Of a stretch of DNA of 64,000 nucleotides, positions 1 through 11,700 are shown one piece after another; positions within the stretch are counted from its first letter, which is position 1, and each line of letters starts with the position of its first letter. The translations under genes were made by a program, and so were the position numbers. This stretch comes from Hericium rajendrae (lineage: Eukaryota > Basidiomycota > Agaricomycetes > Russulales > Hericiaceae): assembly GCA_033439255.1 (NCBI GenBank), contig CM065878.1:4836001-4900000 (forward strand). Reading direction: 5' to 3'. The notes under the pieces are model-generated. The model ran no database searches. It had not been told where the DNA came from and was given only the letters and a program-made list of their open reading frames with translations.

Positions 1-128
1 CCACCTGATGTGGTGGAGCTCTCGCACATCATCGCAATTCATAGTGTGCGCGCCTTTCAATCAATCCGTAATGTCCTTCCAGTTCCGACCGAACGTACCC
101 TCGTGTAAGTCATTGTGCTGCTGCAGAG

Positions 129-3100
129 TTGCCGCTGCGATCGCTCACCAATCTGGACAGACGACACCGTGCCAAAGAGATTCGCTTTCCGATCGGCATT
201 GAAGATCGCACATTTGACCTTGCCGTAGAGTATGTGAAACTCATGGACTACTCTGGGCCGCTCGGGCTCGCATGCGATGATACAAAGCTGTTGAAATCAT
301 TGCGACCATACTATGATCCGGTGAAAAAGGGCCATTATATTCTGGGTGGGACAGGTAAACCTATGAGAGTCCTCAATCCCGAGGCCCTGAACAGGATGCT
401 AGATGCATGTGAGATTATCATGGCGGAGAAGGTGAATCCTTCTTTACATTGCTAGCATAACATGATCTGACGATTATGTTTCCTGTAGATTCGTCTCTTT
501 TGCCTTCAGATACCTCTTCCGAAAGTGACAACACTGGTGCTCGCAGCCATACCGATAGCTGGAAATCTATCGGCAGATGAACTCGAAGGCTATTCGATAC
601 AGATTATTTTTGGCCTCCTCGACCGCGGCCTTGCGATTGCAGGATATGCTGCTGATGGAGCGGCGACTGAGCGAAAGGTTCAGCGTCAGTTATCCGCGAA
701 GGCTGCGCATTTTCAAGACCATTATATTTCCCATCCTAGTCGTGAGCGTCGTGATATCAATTTGCGCATACCATTATTTGGCCCTCAGCGACAACCAATT
801 GCAATGATCCAGGATGCGAACCACGGACGCAAGACTTACCGTAACAACGGATTTTCTATGTCACGTACAATGACCCTTGGTGACTTCCCCGTCTTGTATC
901 CCCACTTTCGAGCTATCGCTTTCGAAGGTGGGCCAATTTATCCCAGAGACGTCGAGAAACTCGATCGACAAGATGACAATGCGGCCACTCGTCTGTTCTC
1001 CGGTCATACGCTCCAATGGCTCAGCAAAAACCATAGTGATTGGCTAGGCTCTATTATCTACCTGTTCATCTTCGGTGAACTCATCGACGCCTATCAAAGC
1101 CGCTCAATGTCCATCAGCGACCGCGTCTATCTCGCCTTGCGCACTCTGTTCTTCATGGAGATGTGGGAAGACTTCCTGATCAAGATGGAGTATCCCAAAT
1201 CTCAGCACTTCCTTTCTCATGAAGCAGTCGATATCACACAGTTCCTCATCTTTGGTTTGTTACAACTGGTCATTATCTACCGAGATCATTTTGGCGGCAA
1301 ATATCCCTTGCTTCCCTGGCTCCTTGGTACTGAGACTTGCGAGCATGTCTTTGGCTTATGTCGGCAGATTGTCAAGGACTTTACTATGCTCGACTTCCAG
1401 TATATGGTGCCGAAATTGCATGTACGCCTTCGGGAGCACTTCTTCTTCAATCAGAGCTCGGACGGTAAGGCACGCGCCAGCGGGTATAATCACACCTACA
1501 CCGACTCGCATGGTATTAATTTTCAAGCCCTATCAACATATCCTTCTGATGATGATATTCATAACATGTCATCTGCAGCTTACGAAGAGGCAGCGGGCCT
1601 TTGGGAGATTCTCGGTGTCAAGATCTCAGCTGCAGATGAACCCGTATCACGACGCTTTCCACCCATTAATACCTGGTTCCAGAGTGACCACGGTACTGTG
1701 GACTCACCTGTGCAAGCTCGCCCTGAGCCCAGAACTGATGCGGATGAAGATTCGTGTGGAGAGGAGGATGGCGACGGCGAAGGAGAAGATGACACGTCGC
1801 TTTGTTCGCAGACTTTCAAGATGATGCGTGTCCTAGAGAAAGAGACAGCATCAGACTCGAAGGAAGAAGAACGTTGGAATGGTCTGGCCTACGCAGCCGC
1901 CGCGCTCGCTGTCCAGGATACTATGACAATGCGAGTCGTACGATTGAAGTGTCTTACAGTTGCTGATTGACTTGTGCAGACTCGAGTTACCGGATGATGA
2001 TGGCGACAGGACTGCTGAGAGGAAGAATGTGGGCGACGCACTAGCAGATTGTCTAGCTGGCGTGCACGATCCGAACGAACGAGCGAGTCTGAGCGACGCA
2101 CAGCTAATGTCGCTGAGCCTGGACGGTTTGGTTGATCTTCGTCTGCGGCATCAGACTAAGCACGCAGATAAGGGGATTCGTCGGAAGGCCGGACTCACCA
2201 TGGATGGTCTCAAAGGTTCTGCAATAGCAAAGCCCATCGACAAAGGTATGCTCGACCGGGCGAGCGAAGTCACGATAGGAGACTCGGAAGATGCGCTGCG
2301 CGCTGAAGGCGCCGAAACGCTCGCTATCGACGAGGCGCCCAAAGAACCTCCTTCTGACGCCGCACTCTTCCGCCACTACACTAACATCCTCAAAGACCGC
2401 GCGGACAGAGGTATCGGCACAGGCGCGGTGCGTATCCTGCTACAGTGGCGAAACCCTGCGCCGGGTGGTCGTGGCAGCGCCAACTCGGCGGCACTGCCTA
2501 CTGGTTCGACAGCTAATGCAGCGGCCGTCGCGAAGACCGTTGCAAGCAAGGTATACCTCCGTTTTTCCTAAGGGTCTGGCATCTGAACCTGAAGTACCGA
2601 TATCCAGGTTCAAACAAAGCGGACAGCAGTTATCAAGAAGCACAAGCTGCCCGTCTTCGTCTCCCGAGCGAACATCGATAGGGAGCGGCCTTTGTCCGCG
2701 GCTGAAAGCAGTGATGTCGGCGGCTCGGGCTATGGTTTTATCTTGTACCGAGAGGGTATCTGGTTAGCAAAAGGTATGTGCACACATATATTCCTTATCT
2801 TGGATGACTGAAGAACATGGCTCCTTGTCCAGTTCTGTCCGTATCCTCTAAAACGGCGGGCAAGGGTGTGATGAATGCCTGGGTGTCAGACTCCTCATCC
2901 ATCACAGCCGTGTCTTATATGTCAGTGCAAGCATTTCGGCCCGTTTATGGACAGCAATTCTCAGCTGTTGGGTCGATTCGAGGCATGCCCAACCTGCGCT
3001 TTGCGCGAGTGAAGCCGAACGAGTTCTTATTCACGCTCAACTCACCTCCGAAAGCAATGGGACAAAGCGTGGTTGTCAATGCTGAAGATAAGGAGGCTCT

Positions 3101-3206
3101 CGCCGCATTGCACAAGAGCACAGTGAAGACGATTGCATCTGCCGTCAAGGAGCTGAACAGCCGGGTGTCCAAGCATGTGGAGACTCAAGGTAGTGATAGT
3201 GAATAG
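129..3206 (+). CDS. P-element/THAP9-like DDE transposase-type protein, 5'-partial
   Basis: I read five exons: 129-431, 489-1910, 1960-2550, 2608-2773 and 2833-3206. The introns are 57, 49, 57 and 59 bp and the phases agree; together they give about 950 residues. The pattern fits the large basidiomycete family of RNase-H-fold transposases resembling P-element/THAP9. In order one sees YSGPLGLACDDTKL, GYAADGAATER (candidate first Asp), QDANHGRKTYRN (candidate second Asp), LDRQDDNAATRLF, a helical insertion, and GTETCEHVFG with the candidate catalytic Glu. After this come an acidic linker, a LRLRHQTKHADKG segment and a C-terminal domain from residue about 770. The second intron is the least certain. 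An open frame at 2-103 suggests coding sequence continues upstream, but no good junction to 129 was found. I see no terminal repeats, so this may be a degraded transposon or a settled copy. Confidence 0.6.
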
Positions 3207-3870
3207 GAAGCTTATTGTGGTGTCTCTTGCAAGAAAATCGAGCAGGGCACACTTCGTAGATAGGCAGGGATAGCAATACAATTTTCTGGCATTTAAATCG
3301 ATTTTTTTGAGAGGTCTATTCCCGGGCGCGGTAACGGATCGCCCAAACACTATCACGGCAGACAACGGGCCATATGTGAAGATTACATATTCATTACAAA
3401 TGCGTTGCAATCGCGTCCCTATATCGGAGCCTCGGCCGCAATAACATATCCACGTCCATATTGAGACTAAGCCAACGGCTATAAAAGTGTGAGATCGGCA
3501 TAGAGATATTCAACCGATGATTACCTACCAAATGTACCATATTCCTGCACATATATAGTACCTCACAATAGCCGTTATCAAAGTTTCGGTATTGAAATGG
3601 CTGTTTAAGTCTAGACTATGCTTTAACAAGCCTAGAATATGGGTTCGTAACATATTCATTGTAAAAGATTGGCTAAGTGACCATTACATATTTGGCCATT
3701 GGATCGTTTCCATACCCTTTGCCGTATTGAGGATAAGGACAAGGCTATGTAACGAGAACAAAGCCTTTCGCGAAAGGTTGACTATATCATGTGAACATAG
3801 CCGCTGTAAGGATTGCATCCTTACTAGCCTCGCATACGACGGTATCGCGCCCACGTGAAGACATACGACG
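3207..3870. other. AT-rich intergenic stretch
   Basis: No convincing gene. The stretch is AT-rich and repeats words such as ACATATTCATT on both sides of short inverted segments. It could be the remains of a small non-autonomous element, but no clean termini were found. Confidence 0.4.
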
Positions 3871-4380
3871 TGTCGCGACGCGTTCTGGTACGCTTTCGGT
3901 TTAGCTTCATTTTCTTGTCCTCATGCCCGCCTCGTTGTGCTTACTGTACGATTAATTGACTCGTGTTTCCTGTTCCCCTTGACCTGATTGCTTATCTCTT
4001 TCACTCCATAGATTTCACACTACGATCACCCCTTTACTTACTTTGTGCTGCGAGCCTCGTGCTCATTTCTCTTTCCTTTCCCTTTCTCTTGTTTCAGTCC
4101 TTTGTCTCGAAAACGACTCATTTCCTCTTACTGTACAGGCCCGAGAGCCTCACTTTCCGTAGTATAAAAGCCTCGGATTCGACTTGTAACTGGATCATGA
4201 TCTCCCGAGCCATTCAGTTTGCTTCCGTTTTCTTGCCCTCCGACGCCCGACTCAGCCGTTCAGACGACACGACCGCCTTCGACGTACCGCCGCGATCGCT
4301 TCCGTTCCGTCTCGCTAGCTTCGCTCTCATCACCCTCTTCTCTCTCGATCTCGGACTCTCCCCTTGGGTCGAAGTCAACA
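3871..4380 (+). mobile_element. Possible solo LTR of a Gypsy-type element
   Basis: The block starts TGTCGCG, exactly as the LTRs of the two large Gypsy elements in this window do, and could end in ACA at 4380. Its composition is LTR-like: a pyrimidine-rich first part, a TATA box (AGTATAAAAGCC near 4161), then about 200 bp of CG-rich leader. I found no clear target-site duplication, so the right boundary is a guess. An ordinary promoter is an alternative. Confidence 0.3.
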
Positions 4381-5085
4381 ACTCGCACTCACCTTCACCG
4401 CGGCACTCAGTGGCCCCACTCAGTGGTCCACTAGCGGTCCACTTAGTTAACGGGTTCTTAACAGTTCGTGATGCCGGGATGAGAGCGGGCGGGGGTTGTA
4501 TGATAGTAGGTCCGTGGCGGGTAAGGACTCAAGGCGGACTCGTACGGGTGCGATGGGGAACGGCGCGCGGAAGACATCCATGTAGAATGAGGGCATGGGT
4601 GTGTCCGTAGGGATCGATATCTTCTTTTTTGAATCCATATTGCTTCATCGCGCAAAATGACGTCCGATTAATACACTCGCCACCGTCAGTGTCGCCACCA
4701 ATGAATGCTGAGGCGCAAGATAAGCGATTCGCGACTCGTAGATCATGTGGGAGTGCGAGCATCAAGCTGGGGGTAGGTTGGGAGATGGAGTAGAGGGAGA
4801 GAAAGGTAGAGTGTGGATGGAGACGGGCGATTGAAGAGGTGGTAGGAGCGCCGCACTAGTGGTAACCTCGACCAGTCGAAAACATTGGGAGTCGCCGCGG
4901 TCGGTGGCCTGTCGAGCGGGATCATGGTGCGAGGACGGGCGGGTGATGTTACTTACAAACACTGTGTGTACATAGCCAGTGAATCTTCCTACTCGACACA
5001 ATGAAACCCCATGCCACATTTATCCTCTGGTAATCCTCGAGCATCGGATGAGAAATTTTAACGAGAAGCATGCCACCCTCCCAAT
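4381..5085. other. Intergenic stretch, nothing recognised
   Basis: Open frames here are short, overlap on both strands and show no family motif or splice-supported structure. I see no repeat shared with the rest of the window. Confidence 0.4.
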
Positions 5086-5670
5086 GTCCTTCCACTTCCC
5101 AGTTTCCTGCTCGCCCTAGAGTGTCGTCTCCGCGCCATATTACTCGCTGGAATGGCGTGAATGGGGAGGAGGCCGATAAGTTCAACGTGCAAGTAGAGCT
5201 AGAATCGACGTGAGTCAGAGCTGGCTGTAAGCTACAGTGCATACTAACATTATCAGGGCGTGCTCGAAGGCCAAAGCTGGAAAGTCTATCCTGACTTTGT
5301 CTGCGAGGGCGGCGCCAGCCCTGCATTGAACAGTGATTTTTTGGCGGCAAAATTAAACCCAGAGAGTCGAATTAAGGCGTATCAATCCCTCATGAACAGC
5401 CATTTTCGCTCAGGTTTCCGAGATTTCAAGACCCGCGCTGAGCCGCGACTGTGCTTGAAGGCTAAGGACACGAAGTGGACGTCAGCGGACTTCCGCTGGC
5501 TTCGTACTGACCTGTGCCTGCAAAGAGACACTCCGTCGCCAAATATGCTGGAGCTCAAGCCTCGCAGTGAGCATGAAGACCTGCTCCAGGTCCGAGCAGT
5601 CGAGGATGACAGGTTACCGCCAATGCGCCCAACGCGGTCGCGCGGTCTGGACTACCGGTTGTACTTGTAG
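5086..5670 (+). pseudogene. Possible degraded two-exon gene of unknown function
   Basis: There is a textbook fungal intron at 5210-5256: GTGAGT donor, a perfect TACTAAC branch-point word, and CAG acceptor, 47 bp. The frame open downstream (5257-5670, about 137 residues including WKVYPDFVCEGG) does not match the phase of the long open frame upstream, which begins near 5081. Either the true first exon is very short or the gene carries a frame change. I do not recognise the protein. Confidence 0.3.
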
Positions 5671-6053
5671 GAGGCGCGCGTGTGGTGGAAAGTGAGTGAT
5701 CCCCGCTACATCTAGATTGCAGAAAATGCTCACCTTGTCATGCATCCTTATATGTTTTCTTGCCTGTTCCTCTCACCGGAGTGTTCCTGTTCCCGCTCCC
5801 TCCCGCCCACGCGATCTGAGAAATCGCCACTGCCAGAATGAACCACCGTCCCCTTTTTTTGTGATACCCATAGCTACACAATTCTAGCGTGCCATGCAGC
5901 TTGATGTCTGAGTGACCATGGCTATGGTAAGCCGAGCATAGTCCCAAGCCAACATCTGCACCATGAAAACTCCGCTCTGTGCGAGCACACAAAATCTAAT
6001 AAGTCATGGTAAAGTATATATTTTCTACAAACATTTCCCATGATAACTGCGTA
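5671..6053. other. Intergenic, 3' flank of the Spt5-like gene
   Basis: No gene supported. This lies just past the stop codon of the minus-strand Spt5-like gene and probably holds its 3' untranslated region and polyadenylation signals. Confidence 0.4.
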
Positions 6054-6215
6054 TTAAGGATCTTTCACCTCGACAACCATAGGTTTATCAACTACCAGAA
6101 CCCTGGCAGCGTGTACTCTCACGGTATATTGATATTCATGTTCTTCAACGACGTCGCCGATCTCTCCTGCGAACTCGCCACCTAGGATAAGAACGGGAAG
6201 GCCAACGCAGACCGC
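6054..6215 (-). pseudogene. Severed 3' end of the Spt5-like gene
   Basis: Minus-strand codons run openly from the insertion site at 6215 to a TAA at 6056-6054 and include VVEEHEYQYTVRVHAARV. The four bases next to the LTR (CCGC, 6212-6215) are the target-site duplication, repeated at 20014-20017. Counting the duplicated bases once, the reading frame that leaves the last exon on the far side of the element continues here without a shift. This is therefore the C-terminal 50-odd residues of the gene at 20014-22591. Separated from its promoter by 13.8 kb, it is unlikely to be expressed as part of that protein unless the element is spliced out. Confidence 0.8.
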
Positions 6216-6510
6216 TGTCGCGTTCACAAAAGGTTTGTAAACTCGATCATGGACTCTCTCTAAAAATCTACCCTGCTCTCGTTTGCACGCTTAATCCAGT
6301 ATCTCATAAAGATGGCTGACTCCTGAATAGCTGAAGGCGGGTTCGGATCGGCATTCATTAGGTCAGCACTAAAAAAGAAAGAAATTAAACATAGACCTCA
6401 ATGTTTTATAATGCTATGACTCACGGAAAGTTGACAAAGTTACGTGTTCCAGCTAGCCTCAACTGGACAATTTGGGTGCCCTAAAAGAGGAGGATTGAAG
6501 GGTAAGCATC

Positions 6511-7881
6511 ATGAATAGAAAATCATCGGAGAAAAATGAGACTTGCATCGCTTTGGATGGCAGTCGACCGAACCTTGCCATGAATTATTTCACCCGTCGA
6601 GTCCCAAAAATAGACCCACTGGCCGTTCTAGCAGGGGACAAGCATGTCAGAAATCTCAGCATATATTCAAGCCAAAAGGATCTGCACTTGAAAATTGAAC
6701 AGAGGATTGGCAACATCCATAGCCCGAGTAGTAGTAAGATGAGAGTCGTCCGGAAGAGATATTGGAACGTGCATGCAGCATTGCATATGCCTCAGCCACC
6801 AATTGAATCGGTCCAGACCGGGCAAAGTAACGGCAATCGAAGCATACGCCACAGTAACAGAAGAAGATCTCGGTTAAGCATACCTTTACGTGTGATGGGG
6901 ATTTCGAGCCAAGAACAGCTAAAGGACTTCCCTGACGAACCGAGACACCAATCTTTCCCTGTAACCACAATGTTCTTTCTCCGTCGTCACCCTCACAGCG
7001 GATCCCCTCAGCCTGAAGATCAGCTCTTAGTTCACGTCGAGCGTCAAACCCACACGACCGTGGAAAACATCTCCCTTCTTGGTCCACGCTTCTCTCTGCA
7101 ATACGATCCGGTAGAAGACCGAATGCATCTTGAAACACCTCCCCCTATATATCAGCCGCCTAATTCACCATTTTCTTGTATCCTACATCCTGATCAGCTC
7201 GTCCGCTTTCTCATTCCAGACTACGTCCTGACAGATCAAATCATGATTCCCACCCAGCCGGGCAAGCCAAGCGCAAGCCTCATACGTAAGGAGTGCCCCT
7301 TGGGTTCATTCTACTCCATCAGCGCTCCTCACGACCTCCCATTCATTTTCGCCTCTGCGGATCTAATCGAAGAAAATGTGAACAATCCATGGGTCTGTGT
7401 CGTCCGTCCAACACGTGACATAGCCGTGGGAGAGAGATTGGTAATAATGAGTGGAGAAGAGGGATATTGTGTATCAGGGATAGTGGAGGAGTTGGTCAGT
7501 GCAGGATCTAGCTGGATGCAGTTCAAGGTCAGACGAGTCCCTGAGATCATCAATACGCACGGGCTTAGGTGGGAAGGAAATCATCTGTTCGTCTTTGTTC
7601 CCCGCATCTGGAGCATCACGCCGTCGTCACTCGCATCATGCCTCATCGCCTGGAAGGGGTATGGGAAGATGGACATACTCGGTCGGTTCAACCCATACGA
7701 TCACATCCACACCTACTTCCCTCCTCATCACAATTCATCGATCCCGCTGCCGCGGACCACCGCGTTCTTCTCCTACGTCAAGAGGATGGAAGGAATCAAA
7801 GCAGCCCAGATCCTGAACCGCGAATCAAGGTACTACGTCAATCTGGAGGGATGGGCAAGGATCCGGGGCAGGCAAGCTTAA
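6511..7881 (+). CDS. LTR-borne (U3) protein of E1, 5' LTR copy
   Basis: Open reading frame of 456 residues lying wholly in U3. The first third is basic and low-complexity (HSNRRRSRLSIPLR). The C-terminal half from about residue 270 looks folded: DLPFIFASADLIEEN, PWVCVVRPT, SGEEGYCVSGIVEELV, FKVRRV, VPRIW, FNPYDH. The stretch around GERLVIMSGEEG resembles a KOW/SH3-like barrel, but that is inference. The same landmarks in the same order occur in the LTRs of E2 (PWISVVKPT, SDIEGSCAYGAIKELL, WRVRRM, VPRHW, LKPYDP). It carries no retroviral enzyme or capsid motif. The copy in the 5' LTR lies upstream of the TATA box, so it would need its own upstream promoter. Confidence 0.75.
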   Translation: MNRKSSEKNETCIALDGSRPNLAMNYFTRRVPKIDPLAVLAGDKHVRNLSIYSSQKDLHLKIEQRIGNIHSPSSSKMRVVRKRYWNVHAALHMPQPPIESVQTGQSNGNRSIRHSNRRRSRLSIPLRVMGISSQEQLKDFPDEPRHQSFPVTTMFFLRRHPHSGSPQPEDQLLVHVERQTHTTVENISLLGPRFSLQYDPVEDRMHLETPPPIYQPPNSPFSCILHPDQLVRFLIPDYVLTDQIMIPTQPGKPSASLIRKECPLGSFYSISAPHDLPFIFASADLIEENVNNPWVCVVRPTRDIAVGERLVIMSGEEGYCVSGIVEELVSAGSSWMQFKVRRVPEIINTHGLRWEGNHLFVFVPRIWSITPSSLASCLIAWKGYGKMDILGRFNPYDHIHTYFPPHHNSSIPLPRTTAFFSYVKRMEGIKAAQILNRESRYYVNLEGWARIRGRQA

Positions 7882-7905
7882 TGGGAAAGATATCCCAGTT
7901 TGGGT

Positions 7906-8163
7906 AAGTGCTTATTCATAAGGGCTTACATTTGCTTATTCATTCAAAGGAGATTTGCTGAGTCGTCCTAGTTCGATTACAGATTTACCTTTTGCTTATT
8001 CATCCTCTTCAAATACGCTGAGTCGTTCAGTTTTTCTGCTGATTCATGCAGTTATTCGCTGAGTCGCCTGGTTGGAGTTTAGTAATATGTTCCTTTTCTT
8101 ACAAACCGAGTTTTTAGTCGATTGGTCATTCACGTACAGCCTCATTTCCTCTAGTATATAAAG
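7906..8163 (+). promoter_or_regulatory. E1 U3 promoter: TGAGTCG/TTATTCAT repeats and TATA box
   Basis: Three TGAGTCG words (7959-7965, 8019-8025, 8060-8066; reverse complement CGACTCA) alternate with three GCTTATTCAT words (near 7908, 7934 and 7994). A TATA box, TATATAAAG, follows at 8155-8163. CGACTCA is one base from the Gcn4/AP-1 bZIP site TGACTCA. The same arrangement repeats in the 3' LTR at +11,597. Confidence 0.6.
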
Positions 8164-8420
8164 AGCCAGAAATAGGGAAGAAAGTTTCCCTTCGAATACA
8201 CGCTATTCACCCTTGCATTAAATAAGTGCAAACAAAGACTGACAGACTGCCAGACTGCCTGTCCTGAACAAATTCAGGAATATATATAGATATATCCGAT
8301 TAAGTGTGCGACGAGCGCAAAATCAGAAAGCTATATCCTCCCATTGAACCACTAGGTGTACTTGGGAAAGACCATAACCCAGCTCATCTAGGCTGATAAC
8401 ACAATTCAGCGCGACATCTT

Positions 8421-8438
8421 TGGAGCCCACCGCGAGGG
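8421..8438 (+). other. E1 primer-binding-like site
   Basis: TGGAGCCCACCGCGAGGG begins 4 nt after the 5' LTR. E2 has the same 18 bases at the same distance (43225-43242). It would pair with a tRNA ending CGGTGGGCTCCA; I cannot say which tRNA. Confidence 0.6.
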
Positions 8439-8769
8439 AGGTTATTTCTGAATTTTGCTCCGCGCCACGATCCGACACCACGGCCTCTCCAATCATCTTC
8501 GAGGGCATCAGGACATCCTCACCCCCGGGACAGTCTGAGTCCGACGAATCCATCTCTGCCCCAAGCACGATTTCGAGCCAAAGAAGTTCTCTGAGAACCC
8601 CAAGTCCCATCGTTTCCAACTCCGAACTGCAGTATCTTATTCCAACGCTGACACTGAACTCCGAACCTGAAATGCCCGTACACCCGACCGAACAGACCTC
8701 CGCTGGAGAGGGACTCTATGGTAGCTATGGCTACAACACTGATGAATACCGATACACCCTAAACACGAC

Positions 8770-11700
8770 TACGATGCCCGCAGCAAGTGGAACGACAACC
8801 ACGCCAATCCTGTCGGTGCTCACTATGCCCCTTCCGGGAACTAAGAATGCCCCTCTTAAGTTCAAAGGCGAATACAATTATGTTGAAAGATTCATAGAAC
8901 ATTTCGAAAAACTTTGTGTTCAGAACAACGTAGTTTCGAACAAGGAACGATGCTCCGCGGTGAAACAATACTGCTTCCCGAAACGTTACGGAAGTAATCG
9001 AAGGACTGTCGAGCTACCGAACACCTGACTGGGAGGGACTAAAGAAAGACCTTCTTACCTATTTCGATGCAGACCTGTACGCTCAGCGATTCAAGAAAAG
9101 GGACCTCATCAACTTCACGAAGAAAACCAAATTAAAACGGATGAATGATTTGAGCTCCTGGAGGAAATATACACGTGGTTTCGTGAAGGTAGCAGGATGG
9201 CTAAGGGACAAGGACAAGATATCCGATGCTGAGGAAGCCATATATTTTTGGGCTGGAATCGGAAGAGGGCTTAGAAGCATTATCGAAGCAAGATACCTGT
9301 CCACTCACCCTACTGCCGACCGCTCGAAGCCGTTTCCCATCACTGACATATCAAGCATCGCCGAAAAGATCCTCCAACGAAATAAGTTCGACGATATATT
9401 GGAGGACGATAGCGACGACTATGGAACTGATTGGTCAGGAGAAGATGAAAGCGAAGAGGAAGACTCCTCAGATGATGACTTACGGTACGATAAGCAAAGA
9501 TGGAAGGCCGGGAGGAAGTCCCATAAGAAACGAATAGCATCTAAAAAGAAGAAGAGAGTTCAGTATGAGGACGACCGAGACGAGGAAAATATAGTCAAAC
9601 CTAGGCGAACGGGCACACCACCGGCACGAGAAACCGATCCAGACGAAGTAGAGGGTTTGGTACGGCAGCTCAGCCTGATGAAACTTAACGATCCAAACTA
9701 CGCGTTGGTCTATTATCGGGCCCTGCGCATGGACGAACGAATCGTTAACGTGGTAGCAGCACCCTTCATTGGACAAGCCGCAGGAGAGGGGAATGATAGG
9801 GAACAAGGTTGGTCAGTACCGCGCGATAACGGATGGAGTCGCGACCCACCTCCTCACATAGGCTCTGCCGTGCCTAAACCCCCGCAAAACACCATGTTTC
9901 CTCCAAACAGGGCGAACAACTTACGATGTTATGGATGCGGAGAAACAGGACATGGTCTTGGAACCTGTCCGAAAGTAAGCGATCAAATCAGTCAAGGACT
10001 CATAGGACGAGACCCATTGCGACGCCTGACCCACGGAAACGGAGCTCCGATTCGCAGACTAGGGAATGAGTCAATACTCGACGCGGCGGCAAGAGAAAGA
10101 GCAGAGGTAAGTAGACCTACCGGCAACGAACAAGGAAGAGTGCACAGCAACCTAGTAATGGTCCATGAAGTAGAAGAATCAGAAGACGACGACGCCGACC
10201 CGGTGTTCTTGGTAGCTAACGACTCGGAGGAGGAATACTACGTGTACCCTGCAGAAAGAAGCCCAAAGACAACCACAACGGCCAGACGTCGTGCGTTCGA
10301 TGGTGTGTATCCTCCAAAACGGTCCGCGACGGGAGCAAGCCACGGGAAAAAGGAGACATCACCATACGTACCCAGGTCGATGCAAACCCCCAGAATCCCC
10401 GGCGAGCGAGTTGGTCATCCTACAACAAAGAAGAAACCTGAGATCAGTCAGAAAGAAGCACCACAAGATAAGGGAATCAAACCCGTGCCGAGCAACACAA
10501 AAAGCAACGACCCAATTCGGGATGAAGTACCCATGGATTGGCGTGCCACGAATGAAGAGGATTCGTCAGAGAATGACGAATCAGATGAAGGCGAACGCAC
10601 CTTGCGTAGGATGCAGACGCGAATGCGCGCCAGCAATGTACAGCCGAGCCAAGAGGAACCGGAACCCACGCCAATTACGGTGCAGCACCCGATTGACACG
10701 AGAAAAGCTTCTTTCGACCCACATGACGATAAACTCGTGATAGAAGACACGACCAGCAGGCCTCGAAAAAGTCAGGCGGCCGGAAAATTTGCTGGAAAGG
10801 AGAATCGGGAGAAAGTGATAGTAAACCGGAAGTCAGCCATATTTGTGGATCCTTCGAAAATCCTCGGACAAATGCTAAAAACTCCTATGCAATTGTCTAT
10901 CGGGGACATCTTGGGGTCTTCTAAGGAGTTACAGAATATCCTTGCAGAAAACATGAAGAAGAAATCAGTAAGCGTGGTAAGGGAATCTCGGGGCGACGTA
11001 CATCATACCACATTCACCGCACCGCGGGGCCCTCTAATTAAAGTTACCTTCCAATACAAGGGTCAGGGGATCACTGCGATAATTGACACGGGATCGCAAC
11101 TGAATATCTTAAATCTGCGAGTATGGAAAGATATCGTGAAGTTACCTATGGACCTAACGAAAAATATCGAAATGCACGATGCGAATGGTGGGGCAGAGAA
11201 ATTAGAAGGTTTGGTCCGAAACGTCCCACTGACGTATGGAGGAGTCGTGACCGAAGCTGACCTATATGTCGGGGAACACGTCCCTTTCGCAATGTTGCTA
11301 GGACGGCCCTGGCAGCGAGGAAATTATGTTAGCATCGACGAACGACCCGATGGAACGTACCTGGTGTTCAAGAACCCCGACCAGCCTGAAACAGCCCTAT
11401 ATGAGGTCTTAGTTGACCAAGAACCGCGCGAATTGGGAGGAGTATTTTTGAGCCAAGCAGATCAAGAGGAAGAGGAAATATTGCGAACATACCTCGTGCT
11501 GGAAAAGGCCTATCGCGACTACAGACCCGAGATGCCAACGCACCAAGAGAAACGTCATTCTGAGGCTAGAATCCACGATGCCCGCTTGGAATCGCGCAGC
11601 GACGCTGTCGAACGTCCTGGAATCCACGATACCGATATCAGTCAGCAAGATAACGAACAAATAAAGAGTGACGCACGCCTTAAGAGTAGCGAACATATAA

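Larger units (their letters stand above)
6216..8416 (+). repeat. E1 5' LTR
   Basis: 2201 bp with 7-bp terminal inverted repeats TGTCGCG/CGCGACA. It contains an open 456-codon gene (6511-7881), a cluster of TGAGTCG and GCTTATTCAT motifs, and a TATA box at 8155-8163. U3 is thus about 1.95 kb and R-U5 about 0.25 kb. This is far longer than the 423-bp LTR of the chromovirus E3 in this window. Confidence 0.93.

Noticed and set aside
105-128. Intron joining the open frame at 2-103 to the exon at 129
   Set aside because: The GTAAGT and CAG are present but only about 24 bp apart, too short for a fungal intron, and the phase does not agree.
3042-3410. 122-codon minus-strand frame at the end of the P-like gene
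   Set aside because: It overlaps the last coding exon and shows no family resemblance; an antisense shadow.
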